Made by a program: the position numbers and the translations under genes
The notes under the pieces: model-generated
Seen by the model: only the letters and a program-made list of their open reading frames with translations
Databases searched by the model: none
What the model was told of the DNA's origin: nothing
Part shown: positions 1 through 8,922 of the stretch, piece after piece
Layout: each line of letters opens with the position of its first letter
Position numbering within the stretch: the first letter of the stretch is position 1
NCBI RefSeq assembly: GCF_045038035.1
Contig: NZ_CP173427.1
Span: forward strand, 5,890,001 to 5,954,000
Source of the DNA: Paenibacillus_F chitinolyticus_A
GTDB lineage: Bacteria > Bacillota > Bacilli > Paenibacillales > NBRC-103111
Direction: 5' to 3'
Length of the DNA: 64,000 bases

Positions 1-2
1 AA

Positions 3-116
3 AATGCGCGTCATTACCTGGAGCGTGTATCCCAGCTGACCGGTATTCCGCTGGCCATCTTCTCCGTCGGCCGCAACCGTGAGCAGACGAACCTGGTCCG
101 CCCGGTTTACGCTTAA
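3..116 (+). CDS. purA: Adenylosuccinate synthetase, C-terminal end (partial)
   Basis: The window opens inside a gene whose last 37 residues read as the C-terminus of adenylosuccinate synthetase, including the family's end pattern with IFSVGRNREQT and the terminal RPVY. The enzyme joins IMP and aspartate with GTP in the cytoplasm, the first committed step to AMP. The 5' part is outside the window. A strong terminator follows 50 bases later, so it ends its own transcript. Synteny of purA just upstream of the wal operon is usual in Firmicutes, which supports the call. Confidence 0.93.
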   Translation, partial: NARHYLERVSQLTGIPLAIFSVGRNREQTNLVRPVYA

Positions 117-166
117 CCAATCTTGAAGAGGTCGTATTCAGACGACTCTCCTAATCATCAACCCTA

Positions 167-213
167 AGACCCCGCGCAACCGGACTTGCTTCCGGCTGCG
201 CGGGGTCTTTTTT
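167..213 (+). terminator. Rho-independent terminator after purA
   Basis: A GC-rich hairpin (GACCCCGCGCA ... TGCGCGGGGTC) is followed by a T run. It lies directly downstream of the purA stop and closes that transcription unit. Confidence 0.93.
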
Positions 214-407
214 ATTGTCCGGAAGGAAGGAATGGCAGGGGACGGGTGACCGCAATCTTGATGCCGCCGCGCCGCGCTTGGAGCTGCGCGCTGCAGGTTC
301 TAAGGTTTTTTTTGGCGAATAGCGGGTTGATCCGGGTCTAAACCGTCAATACTGGGCTTATAGAGAAACCAGAATAAACGAGAAGTTTCAAGGCGGTGGA
401 TGAACCA

Positions 408-1133
408 ATGAAATGGTTGGGACGGTTAGGCAGGTGGACGGCCGGTGCGGTTGTGATGTCTTTTTTGTCCATTTTTACGACGTATGTGATTGTGACGACA
501 ATGGTAGATGAAGTGCTCAAGCAGTTTCAGCTGCCGCCGATAGGGAACAAGCTGTCCTTCTCTCAGATTACCGGGAAGCTGGGCGAGCAGTTCGGTATCG
601 GCGCCATAGGCAAGGGAGGCTCGGTTAACGATCGGGTGGAGCGCATAGCGGCCTCTACGCCGAAGCCCAGTCCAAGCCCGAGTCCGACCCCGTCCGCAGC
701 ACCCGGAGGAGCGGAAAAGCCCGTGACGGGCAGTCTGGACGGCTCTGGCGCGCCGTCACCGTCCTCTTCCCCGGTACAGGGTGGCGTTTCTTCGCCGGAG
801 CCGAGCGGAATGCCGGATGCCGTCGCCGTAATGGGCGAGTTGAAGGAGGGGCAGGCAAGCCCCGATCCGAAGGATGCGAAGAAGCGGGACGTGGTCATGT
901 CGACGGATGACTTTTCCAAGAAGAAGGACGCTCTGTCGAGCGGCGACAAGCAGAAAATCTTCTCCATTCTCGTCGCGAAGCTGCCTGCGGAAGAAGTTCA
1001 GAAGCTTTCCGCGATGGTGGAAGACGGCATTACGGCCGAGGAGCTGAAGGAAGTGGACAGCAAGCTGAAAAAATACCTGAATCCGGCCGAATATGAACAG
1101 CTTTCGGGGATTCTGAAAAAATATGGGGGCTGA
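408..1133 (+). CDS. Membrane-anchored hypothetical protein with Pro/Ser-rich linker
   Basis: I do not recognise a named family. The protein has one N-terminal membrane segment (about residues 12-34 from this start), then a short conserved-looking stretch. A low-complexity linker with a PSPSPSPTPS repeat follows, then a charged, probably helical C-terminal domain of about 70 residues rich in Lys/Glu. This fits an anchored extracytoplasmic or cytoplasmic helper, but the side of the membrane cannot be read reliably. A GTG at 396 is in frame; ATG 408 is preferred because the AAGGCGG at 390-396 is correctly spaced for it. It lies alone between purA and the M23 peptidase, so a link to wall metabolism is only positional. 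Confidence 0.75.
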   Translation: MKWLGRLGRWTAGAVVMSFLSIFTTYVIVTTMVDEVLKQFQLPPIGNKLSFSQITGKLGEQFGIGAIGKGGSVNDRVERIAASTPKPSPSPSPTPSAAPGGAEKPVTGSLDGSGAPSPSSSPVQGGVSSPEPSGMPDAVAVMGELKEGQASPDPKDAKKRDVVMSTDDFSKKKDALSSGDKQKIFSILVAKLPAEEVQKLSAMVEDGITAEELKEVDSKLKKYLNPAEYEQLSGILKKYGG

Positions 1134-1340
1134 TTAAGCCCTTTTGAACCCCTTTCAATCCTGATTTTTGAGCTTCTTCCAAGCCGTTCCTAATAGTGGC
1201 AGCCCCCTGTTTTCTTGAAACCGCAAGAGAAGGTGTGGTAAATTATTAAGGAAGTTTTATGCGCTGGTAGAGTTGGAGATGATCGGCTGGGCCTATCATT
1301 CTCTTGCCAGGTAAAGAAACAAACGGATAAGGAGAAGGAT

Positions 1341-2855
1341 ATGAAAGGTTTTAAAGCAGTAGATTGGGCCAGGAAGTTGTGGAATCAAAGCCGGGCTCAG
1401 TGGCATAGCTTGACCGGGAATAAAGCGGAACCTTCCACCGAACTTGCGGCCGGGCCGGCAGGGCGGGGAAAAGGGTTCTTCCTATATAGCGTCAGTTCCA
1501 TAGCAATAGTCGGATTTTTAACCGTTAGCGGTCAGCAGTATGTCAAAGCGAATCTCGCGGACATTTACCCGGTCAAAGTCGGTCAGGAGACACTCGGTTA
1601 TATCAGTTCGAAGGAAATTTTGCAGGAGTACAAACAAGAACGTGAAGAAAAGCTGGAAAAGCAGTATCCGGATGTACATATGGCATTACCCGACATCGAA
1701 GAACCCAAACCGGAGAAAGCTTTTATGAAGAAAACGGACGATCAGAAGGTGCTCGCGCTGCTTGACGAGAAGCTGAAGCCTGTCGCTTCCGGTGTAGAAC
1801 TGGTTATCGAAGGCAAAACGTATGCGATCGTCAAAGATCAGGCCACGGCCGACCGTGTGCTGGCGGAGATCAAGAAGCCTTTCGAGCAGAAGGAAAAGGA
1901 AAGCAAGGTCGCCGTTCTGTCGGCGGACGGCAGTCCGTCTGCGGCTCCGGCCACGGTCGAGAAGGTGGAATTCGTCCAGCAGGTCAAAACGGAGGAAGCC
2001 GTCGATATCCAGCCTCAGGATGTGATGAAGCCCGAGGAGCTGATCGCCAAGATCAAGACGGGCGGCGTACAGCCGACAAAGTATACGGTGGTAGCCGGAG
2101 ATTGTGTGGGCTGCATCGCCCAGAAGCTGAACATCCCGAAGCAGGTGATTTACGACAAGAATCCCTGGATTCATGACGATATGATCCGCGAAGGCGATGT
2201 GCTCGATCTCACGGTCATCCAGCCGGCTCTGTCCGTCAAGACGGTCGAGAAGATGGTGGAGAACGAGGAAGTCCACTTCGAAACCGAAGTCGAAACGGAT
2301 CCGACGATGAAAGAAGGCATTGTGGAGACGATCTCTCCGGGCAAGAACGGATTGAAACAGGTCACGTACGAGCTGACGAAGATCAACGGCCAACTGACGG
2401 ACGAGAAAATCGTCGGAGAAGACATCGTTGAACAGCCGGTAACGGAGAAAGTAAGAAAAGGCACCAAGGTTGTAAAAGGGGAAGGCACAGGGACATTCGC
2501 ATGGCCGGTTCTTTCTCAATCCATCACCTCTACGTTCGGTACACGTTGGGGCAAGATGCACAAGGGCATCGACATTGTAGGCAATCACACGATCATGGCG
2601 GCGGACAACGGGAAAGTGGTATCGGCCGGTTATAAATCGGATTACGGCAATTATGTTCTTATCGATCATATGAACGGGTACGAAACGATGTACGCTCACA
2701 TGAGCAAGGTAGAAACCACTGCCGGTACCATCGTGGAAAAAGGAGAGCAGATCGGGATCATGGGAAGCACGGGCGACTCGACCGGCGTTCATCTTCATTT
2801 CGAGATCCACAAAGGCGGCAGCCTGGAAAATCCGCTGAAATATTTGAACCGGTAA
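1341..2855 (+). CDS. LysM-G5-M23 cell-wall endopeptidase
   Basis: A predicted 504-residue wall hydrolase anchored by one membrane segment (about residues 48-67). Its outer part has a LysM-like peptidoglycan-binding motif at about 247-292 and a G5 domain at about 300-378. A C-terminal peptidase M23 domain carries HKGID near 407 and HLHFEIH near 483, the zinc ligands of lysostaphin-type glycyl or cross-link endopeptidases. The RBS GGAGAAGG precedes ATG 1341. It sits immediately upstream of walR, a usual place in Paenibacillus-like genomes, and wall hydrolases are classic WalR targets. The LysM motif is odd in carrying a CVGC cysteine pair. A terminator follows, so it is transcribed separately from walR. 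Confidence 0.93.
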   Translation: MKGFKAVDWARKLWNQSRAQWHSLTGNKAEPSTELAAGPAGRGKGFFLYSVSSIAIVGFLTVSGQQYVKANLADIYPVKVGQETLGYISSKEILQEYKQEREEKLEKQYPDVHMALPDIEEPKPEKAFMKKTDDQKVLALLDEKLKPVASGVELVIEGKTYAIVKDQATADRVLAEIKKPFEQKEKESKVAVLSADGSPSAAPATVEKVEFVQQVKTEEAVDIQPQDVMKPEELIAKIKTGGVQPTKYTVVAGDCVGCIAQKLNIPKQVIYDKNPWIHDDMIREGDVLDLTVIQPALSVKTVEKMVENEEVHFETEVETDPTMKEGIVETISPGKNGLKQVTYELTKINGQLTDEKIVGEDIVEQPVTEKVRKGTKVVKGEGTGTFAWPVLSQSITSTFGTRWGKMHKGIDIVGNHTIMAADNGKVVSAGYKSDYGNYVLIDHMNGYETMYAHMSKVETTAGTIVEKGEQIGIMGSTGDSTGVHLHFEIHKGGSLENPLKYLNR

Positions 2856-2894
2856 ATCGCGATGCGAATCGCCTATCATAGACGCAAGTTTTTC

Positions 2895-2936
2895 AAGAGA
2901 GATGTGGCCTCCCGGGCGGGGGCCATGTCTCTTTTT
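2895..2936 (+). terminator. Terminator after the M23 peptidase gene
   Basis: Hairpin GAGATGTGGCC / GGCCATGTCTCT with a T run. It separates the peptidase transcript from the wal operon. A TACAAT at 2951-2956 just downstream is a possible -10 for walR, but no convincing -35 is visible. Confidence 0.9.
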
Positions 2937-3001
2937 GCGTACAGGTATGTTACAATAAAAGGGTATGGTTTTCTAGGTGAAGGACAGGTGATGAGAGAAA
3001 C

Positions 3002-3736
3002 ATGTTCGGCACAAATGGCAAAATACTCGTGGTCGACGACGAACAACCGATTGCTGATATATTGAAGTTTAATCTGGAAAAAGAGGGCTACCAGGTCGTC
3101 TGCGCTTATGACGGCGGAGCGGCGGTGGAGCTGGCTTTTGCGGAGCGGCCGGATCTTATTCTCCTCGATCTGATGCTGCCGGTCAAAGACGGGATGGACG
3201 TGTGCCGGGAAATCCGCTCCAGGCTGAATACGCCTATTATCATGCTGACGGCCAAGGACACGGAGCTGGATAAAGTGCTCGGTCTGGAGATGGGGGCGGA
3301 CGACTATGTGACGAAGCCTTTCGGCAACCGGGAGCTGCTTGCCCGCGTCAAAGCACATTTGCGCCGCCAAAGCAAAACCACGCCGCTCGGACAAGCGGAG
3401 CCGGAACCGGAGGAAGCCAACGGAATCCGGCTTCACGGGCTCTTTATCGACAGCGACATGTATGTCGTCTACCGGGACGGAGAACCGCTGGATTTGACCC
3501 ACAGGGAGTTCGAGCTGATTCACTACATGGCGAAGCACCCCGGCAAGGTGATGACGCGCGAGCATCTGCTCCAGGCCGTATGGGGCTATGACTATTACGG
3601 CGATGTCCGTACGGTGGACGTCACGATCCGGCGTCTGCGCGAGAAGCTGGAGGCCGATCCGAGCAAACCGGAGTATATCGTGACCCGGAGAGGGCTCGGT
3701 TACATGATGCGGGGAACGAAAAACGGAGGCTTCTGA
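3002..3736 (+). CDS. walR: WalR (YycF) response regulator of cell-wall homeostasis
   Basis: OmpR-type regulator of 244 residues. The receiver domain has the acidic pair VVDDE near the start, the phospho-acceptor Asp in LLDLMLP (about residue 53) and the conserved Lys in TKPFGN (about 104). A winged-helix DNA-binding domain spans about 140-238 with LTHREFELI and the DVTIRRLREK recognition region. It controls peptidoglycan hydrolase genes in response to WalK. It is the first gene of walRKHIJ; the next gene starts one base after its stop. The family is normally essential in low-GC Gram-positives. The start ATG 3002 gives the usual length. Confidence 0.97.
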   Translation: MFGTNGKILVVDDEQPIADILKFNLEKEGYQVVCAYDGGAAVELAFAERPDLILLDLMLPVKDGMDVCREIRSRLNTPIIMLTAKDTELDKVLGLEMGADDYVTKPFGNRELLARVKAHLRRQSKTTPLGQAEPEPEEANGIRLHGLFIDSDMYVVYRDGEPLDLTHREFELIHYMAKHPGKVMTREHLLQAVWGYDYYGDVRTVDVTIRRLREKLEADPSKPEYIVTRRGLGYMMRGTKNGGF

Positions 3737-3737
3737 G

Positions 3738-5570
3738 ATGAAGGTGATCCGGTTTTTCCAATCCATCCAGGCGAAGCTGATTATTATTTATGTCCTTCTG
3801 ATCCTGATCGCGATGCAGCTGATCGCGGCTTATTTCTATCAGACGCTCGACAGCCATTATAAGAATGAATTCCGCGATTCCATCAACAGCCAGGCTACGC
3901 TTATTGCGGGTCTGGTGGAAAGCCAGTATTTGAACGAGCCGAGAAACAGCGATACGAAGAACTTGTCGGAAGAGCTGACCTACTTCGTTAACAGCCTATT
4001 CGCGCCGGGAAATACGGAAATACAGATTATCGACGCCGGCGGGGTTGTGCTCAGCACGTCGCTGGAAGCGAATAAACAGATTGTGAATCAGAAAACGACG
4101 AAAACGGAAGTGACCCGCGCCCTTCAGGGAATCCGGGATAACGACCGCATGTTCACGGACGTGGACAATACGCGCAAATTCGCGACGGCCAAGCCGATTG
4201 GCAGCGGCGTCCGGGTGCTGGGCGCGGTGTACATCGTCTCCTCGATGGAGGATCTGTACAAAACGATGTCCAGCATCAACCGGATTCTTATTGTGGCGAC
4301 GCTGATCGCCCTTGCGTTTACGGCCGGGCTGGGCGTCATTCTGTCCGGTACGATCACGAAGCCGATCAAGGAAATTACCCAGCAGGCGACGGCCGCCGCC
4401 GAGGGGAATTTCGACCAGAGCGTGAAGGTCTACGGCAAAGACGAGATCAGCCAGCTCGGCCATACGTTCAACTTCATGATGAACCGGCTCAAGGAGGCCA
4501 TCTTCATCAATGAGGAAGAGAAGGAGAAGCTGGCCTCGATTCTGACGAATATGAACGACGGGGTGGTCGCCACCGACGAAGCGGGGCAGATCATCCTCAT
4601 GAACCGCCGGGCGATGCAGATCCTCCAGGTGAAGGAGGAGCATTCCGCACAGCGGCACATTTCGGAGCTGCTCGGCCTCACCCGCGAGGAGATCGACCAG
4701 TACGTGCACGGCGAGCGCAACACGACGCTGATCGATGTGCCTCTGCCGGATGACGAGGACGTGCAGACCGTGCGTGTGACGTTCACGACGATTCACCGCA
4801 GAGGCGACGGCGTAACCGGAGCGATTGCGGTGCTCCAGGACGTCACGGAGCAGGAGAAGCTCGAGCAGTCGCGCCGGGAGTTCGTCGCGAACGTGTCTCA
4901 CGAGCTGCGGACGCCGCTGACGACGATCAAGAGCTACCTCGAGGCGCTGGAGGACGGCGCGATGGAAGACAAGCAGCTCGCTCCGCGCTTCCTGAGCGTG
5001 ACGCGCAACGAGACCGAGCGGATGATCCGGCTCGTGACGGATCTGCTCCACTTGTCGCGCCTGGATTCGAAGCAGGCGCTGCTCACGAAGGAGCAGACCG
5101 ATATCGCCGACATGCTGGAGGAGGTAGCGGACCGCTTCTCCTTCCAGCTGCGGCAGAAGAGCATCCGGATCCGCATCGTGGCGGAGCCGGGAATCCGTCC
5201 GGTGGCGCTGGATCGCGACAAGATCGACCAGGTGCTGGACAACCTGGTCTCCAACGCGATCAAATATACGCCGGACGAGGGGGCCATCACCATCTATGCC
5301 CGGATGGCGGAGGGGGATCAGCTCGAAATCTCGGTGCAGGATACGGGCATCGGGATTCCGAAGAAGGATCAGCCGCGCATTTTCGACCGGTTCTACCGGG
5401 TCGATAAGGCGCGTTCCCGCAACATGGGCGGCACCGGCCTCGGGCTCTCGATTGCCCGGGAAATAGTAAAAGCCCATGGCGGCGCCATGTCTCTGGAGTC
5501 CGAGCCGGGGTCCGGCACGAAAGTCACCTTTATGCTGCCGGTCCTGCCGGAGGAGGAGAATGCGTCATGA
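3738..5570 (+). CDS. walK: WalK (YycG) sensor histidine kinase
   Basis: A 610-residue membrane kinase. There are two membrane segments (about 12-34 and 183-204) around an extracytoplasmic sensor domain, then HAMP, PAS (about 260-370) and the HisKA phospho-acceptor in NVSHELRTPLTT (His near 387). The ATPase domain has DNLVSNAIKYTP, DTGIGIP and GTGLGLSI. It phosphorylates WalR. Translation is coupled on both sides: it begins one base after walR and its TGA overlaps the walH ATG. Domain order and length match full-length WalK of Bacillales. Confidence 0.97.
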   Translation: MKVIRFFQSIQAKLIIIYVLLILIAMQLIAAYFYQTLDSHYKNEFRDSINSQATLIAGLVESQYLNEPRNSDTKNLSEELTYFVNSLFAPGNTEIQIIDAGGVVLSTSLEANKQIVNQKTTKTEVTRALQGIRDNDRMFTDVDNTRKFATAKPIGSGVRVLGAVYIVSSMEDLYKTMSSINRILIVATLIALAFTAGLGVILSGTITKPIKEITQQATAAAEGNFDQSVKVYGKDEISQLGHTFNFMMNRLKEAIFINEEEKEKLASILTNMNDGVVATDEAGQIILMNRRAMQILQVKEEHSAQRHISELLGLTREEIDQYVHGERNTTLIDVPLPDDEDVQTVRVTFTTIHRRGDGVTGAIAVLQDVTEQEKLEQSRREFVANVSHELRTPLTTIKSYLEALEDGAMEDKQLAPRFLSVTRNETERMIRLVTDLLHLSRLDSKQALLTKEQTDIADMLEEVADRFSFQLRQKSIRIRIVAEPGIRPVALDRDKIDQVLDNLVSNAIKYTPDEGAITIYARMAEGDQLEISVQDTGIGIPKKDQPRIFDRFYRVDKARSRNMGGTGLGLSIAREIVKAHGGAMSLESEPGSGTKVTFMLPVLPEEENAS

Positions 5571-6853
5571 TAGAGAAGCTGAAGTCGGTCACGCTGACCG
5601 TACTGATTCTGCTGAGCCTGCTGCTCAGCTATCTGCTGGCGTACAGCACACCGAACTATGAACCGCTGCCTCCTTCCGAATATATTTCCAGCGAACTGGA
5701 AGGGACGAAAGCCAAGCTGGAAGATCTGCTGTTCCCGGATCAGATTGTGCTGCATTTCGGCAATCAGCAGCATACGGTTCTTTATCCGGATTCCACTTCG
5801 TACTCCACCATTTTTGAAAGCGTCAAGCAGCGCAAAATGGAACGCTTCCGCAAAGTTACTTTGAATCAGGAGCGGACGAACTGGGACGAAATCCGCGAGA
5901 AGCAGGAAGGCGTAGAGGTCCGATTCCGGGACGGCCTTCCGCTGAGCGTGCTGCAGAATACGTTCCAGATCAAAGGGGATATCCCGGACGACACGGAGCT
6001 GATTACCCGGATCTGGATTTTCGCCAGCAGCGATAAAAAGTCTGCCGCAACGTACCTGTTCACGGATTCCGCGAATACGGCTTTCGAAGTGCTCGGAGCC
6101 GATTTTACGGCGAAGGATGTAGAGAACTTTACGGCCATTGCCGGAACAAACCCTCCTTATGCGGCGGCATCCGGCGGTGAGTATTATTTGCCGGTTAACC
6201 CTATACCGGTGAATTCCTATGACTTCGGCTATAAGGAATTTCCCACGGAGCAGCTGAAAAGCAGCCTTTTCGCCGATCCTTCCCTGACGAGGAACCTCAA
6301 AGACCGGGACGGCTCACAGATCTATACGGACGCGAAGCGGGGGCTGCAGATCAACCAGGAAAAGAAGTGGATGAAATATACCGATCCGCTCGCGGTAACC
6401 GACAGCAAGAACAGCATCAAGGAAAACCTCGATGCGGGGGTGCAGTTTATTAACCAGCACGGCGGCTGGAACGGGACGTATACGATCAGCAAGCCGCAGC
6501 AGCAGCACGCTTTTTCGAATCAGGTGTTTGTGTTCCGGCAGGTGTACGACGCGTTCCCGATTCTGACCGAACAGAAGGAAGGATACGGGGCCATTCATAT
6601 TACCCTGCAAAAAGGAGTCGTCTCCAACTATGAGCGCTCCGTCGTTTATTCCGATTTGAAAATCATCCATCAGCAGAAAAGCGAGCTGATCGGCGGTGAA
6701 GCGCTGAACGCGAAGATTACGAATCATCCGAAGCGCTACAATATCGTGAACGTGTTCCCGGCTTACCGGCCGACGCTGGGCGTCAAAACCGTTAATCTGT
6801 CCCCCGTATGGGCGATCGAATTTAAAGACGGGACTTACGAATTTTTCCGCTGA
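5567..6853 (+). CDS. walH: WalH (YycH) regulator of WalK
   Basis: A 428-residue protein with an N-terminal membrane anchor (about 8-27) and a large extracytoplasmic part, matching YycH in size, position and topology. In Bacillales YycH and YycI bind WalK in the membrane and tune its activity; in B. subtilis they inhibit it, in S. aureus they activate it, so the sign here is unknown. The start overlaps the walK stop (ATGA), which implies translational coupling. No catalytic motif is visible, as expected for the family. Confidence 0.93.
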   Translation: MIEKLKSVTLTVLILLSLLLSYLLAYSTPNYEPLPPSEYISSELEGTKAKLEDLLFPDQIVLHFGNQQHTVLYPDSTSYSTIFESVKQRKMERFRKVTLNQERTNWDEIREKQEGVEVRFRDGLPLSVLQNTFQIKGDIPDDTELITRIWIFASSDKKSAATYLFTDSANTAFEVLGADFTAKDVENFTAIAGTNPPYAAASGGEYYLPVNPIPVNSYDFGYKEFPTEQLKSSLFADPSLTRNLKDRDGSQIYTDAKRGLQINQEKKWMKYTDPLAVTDSKNSIKENLDAGVQFINQHGGWNGTYTISKPQQQHAFSNQVFVFRQVYDAFPILTEQKEGYGAIHITLQKGVVSNYERSVVYSDLKIIHQQKSELIGGEALNAKITNHPKRYNIVNVFPAYRPTLGVKTVNLSPVWAIEFKDGTYEFFR

Positions 6854-6950
6854 GTTTTACGAAGAACTTGCAGGCGTTCAAGAATCAAATCAAGCAGATG
6901 AGGCGTTTACGCGAGTATCTACTATTTTTACGGGGAAGGAGGCTGCGCAG

Positions 6951-7715
6951 TTGAACTGGGGAAGAGCCAAAACCATTCTGATTCTTTCGTTTTTCTTTCT
7001 GAATGTGGTGCTGGGGTATCTCGTATGGACGGGAAAAGCGAAGCAGACCGAGCTGGCGACGGATATGACGGGCGTGCTGGAGGAGACGAACAAGCTTTTG
7101 AAGGGAAAAAGCATTCAGCTCAGCCACGAGCTGCCCAAGGAAGCGCCGAAGCTCAAGGAAATCACGTTTAAGTTCGTGGAGTCTTACCAGCCTAACGTCA
7201 TGCTCAAGCTTCAGTATCCGTTCAAAATCGCCAGCCTCCTGAACCGGATTTCTCCGAAGGACGATTTGCCGAAAACCGACATTCCCAAACTGGACGCGTA
7301 CAAGCACGACCCGGTTCTCAGCAAGAAAGGGATGTACGTGCTGAACCAGATGTACAACGATTATCCGATGTTCGATGTTCAATTAAAGCTCTATGAAACC
7401 GATGCACAAATTACCAGTTACCGGCAGGCGTATGTTGAAGTAGAATCAGGTGGAGAGGACAAGGAGCAGAAGGTGATCCCGGCCTATATTGCGGTGCGCA
7501 GTCTGGTTGAGAAATTCCTGCTCGACGGTTCGGTAATTACGGAAGTAAGGCTCGGTTACCACGGGCAATTGTTTGATTCACAGACGCAATATATGGTGCC
7601 GAACTGGCGTGTCACGATTAATAACGGCGATATTTATTATGTGCATGCTTTTAACGGGGCGGTCGAAATGCAGTCGGCCTCGGCGGAAGATGCAGCTGCG
7701 GATACTAAAAAGTAA
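6951..7715 (+). CDS. walI: WalI (YycI) regulator of WalK
   Basis: A 254-residue partner of WalH with one N-terminal membrane segment (about 5-23) and an extracytoplasmic YycI-type domain. The TTG start at 6951 is chosen because AAGGAGG lies 8 bases upstream and the frame upstream has no better start. It lies 97 bases after walH in the same operon. YycI forms a complex with YycH and WalK in the membrane. The last residues are acidic and low complexity. Confidence 0.92.
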   Translation: MNWGRAKTILILSFFFLNVVLGYLVWTGKAKQTELATDMTGVLEETNKLLKGKSIQLSHELPKEAPKLKEITFKFVESYQPNVMLKLQYPFKIASLLNRISPKDDLPKTDIPKLDAYKHDPVLSKKGMYVLNQMYNDYPMFDVQLKLYETDAQITSYRQAYVEVESGGEDKEQKVIPAYIAVRSLVEKFLLDGSVITEVRLGYHGQLFDSQTQYMVPNWRVTINNGDIYYVHAFNGAVEMQSASAEDAAADTKK

Positions 7716-7760
7716 TCCGGTCTTTCGGGACGGGATTTTACGATAGAGGAGTTAACGCTT

Positions 7761-8567
7761 ATGGGTTTACGATTTACGGTGCTCTCCAGCGGATCGACGG
7801 GCAATGCGACCGTCATTTGCGACGGGGAAACGAAGCTGCTGGTAGACGCGGGACTCAGCGCCCGGAGAGTCGAACAGCTCATGAAGGAACGGGAGGTCAG
7901 CGGGGATCAGATCGATGCGATTCTGGTGACCCACGAGCATTCCGACCATATCAAGGGCCTCGGGGCCATTGCGCGGAAGTATGATCTTCCCGTCTACGCC
8001 AACACCAAGACGTGGGAAGCGCTTGATAAACATATCGGGGCGATAGCGGAACCGAACCGCCGGATTATGGAGACGGGTACGGAAGAGTACTTCGGGAACA
8101 TCCGGGTCGAGTCTTACGGCATTTCCCACGATGCTGCGGAGCCGGTCGGATACTGCTTTCACTGCGGAGGCCAAAAGCTCGCCATGGCGACGGATCTGGG
8201 CTACATGAGCACCAAGGTCAAGGATGTCATCGGGGACTCGGACGCCATTATTCTGGAGGCGAATCACGACATCGAGATGCTGCGGATGGGGCGTTACCCG
8301 TGGAACATCAAACGCCGGATTCTGAGCGATCTCGGCCACTTGTCCAACGAAGCGGCCGGAGAAGCGCTGCTGGATATTATGACGGCCCGCACGAGAGCCG
8401 TGTACATGGCGCATTTGAGCCAAAATCATAACCTGATGGATTTAGCCAGGCTTACGCTGAATAGTGTATTAGAAGACCGGGGCGTCTCCCTCAAGGAGCG
8501 CAACATCCGGCTGATGGACACGTATTTTGACCGTCCTACGAAATGGGAGGAGCTGGGTACGGACTAA
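7761..8567 (+). CDS. walJ: WalJ (YycJ) metallo-beta-lactamase fold hydrolase
   Basis: A 268-residue MBL-fold protein with the metal-binding THEHSDH motif near residue 55 and later metal ligands in the ATDLG and ANHD segments. YycJ/WalJ proteins are predicted 5' exonucleases; in Bacillus and Streptococcus they have been linked to wall phenotypes and DNA repair, and the exact substrate is not settled. RBS GAGGAG precedes ATG 7761. It is the last gene of walRKHIJ. Its 3' end overlaps by 32 bases the end of a small gene on the other strand. Confidence 0.95.
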   Translation: MGLRFTVLSSGSTGNATVICDGETKLLVDAGLSARRVEQLMKEREVSGDQIDAILVTHEHSDHIKGLGAIARKYDLPVYANTKTWEALDKHIGAIAEPNRRIMETGTEEYFGNIRVESYGISHDAAEPVGYCFHCGGQKLAMATDLGYMSTKVKDVIGDSDAIILEANHDIEMLRMGRYPWNIKRRILSDLGHLSNEAAGEALLDIMTARTRAVYMAHLSQNHNLMDLARLTLNSVLEDRGVSLKERNIRLMDTYFDRPTKWEELGTD

Positions 8568-8748
8568 AGCTGTTGTCGAGCTTGTCCATCCGGTTCTGAA
8601 GCTCCTGCGTGGTCAGTACCCCTTTGTCGATCAGAACGTCGATGAGGGCGGTAAGAATGAGCGAATTGCGGTAATGGTCTTCCTTAAGATCGGCAAGCTT
8701 GCCGATGAGCTGGACTTCATCCAAGTGGGTGCGGATACGGTTATTCAT
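8536..8748 (-). CDS. Small hypothetical protein, convergent with walJ
   Basis: A 70-residue protein without a recognised domain. The N-terminal half is charged (EVQLIGKLADLKEDHY) and the middle is helical with a GVLTTQELQ segment. The support is an AAAGGAG RBS 8 bases before its ATG and start-to-stop coding on the strand opposite to the wal operon. Its 3' end runs 32 bases into walJ, so the two genes converge with overlapping ends and no terminator between them. Function unknown. Confidence 0.7.
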   Translation of the reverse strand: MNNRIRTHLDEVQLIGKLADLKEDHYRNSLILTALIDVLIDKGVLTTQELQNRMDKLDNSFSPYPAPPIS

Positions 8749-8922
8749 GGAGGGTAGCTCCTTTACGGATTAGTGGGCCGTCCTTGGTCTAGCATTCTTA
8801 TAAAATCATTTACTATTATTGTAGGCGGTTTGGTCCGGAAACATTCCTGATTTCTCCGTATTTTCCCGAAATGAAGTACATCTTTTACAATAATCCGCCG
8901 ATAGAGCGAGAGGTGTGATCGC

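Noticed and set aside
1686..2879. Long open frame of 397 codons on the minus strand
   Set aside because: It is antisense to the M23 peptidase gene, whose domains are certain. The product is His/Arg/Leu-rich without any family pattern, typical of the opposite strand of a GC-rich gene.
3996..5477. 493-codon minus-strand frame
   Set aside because: Antisense of walK; no RBS and composition typical of a shadow frame.
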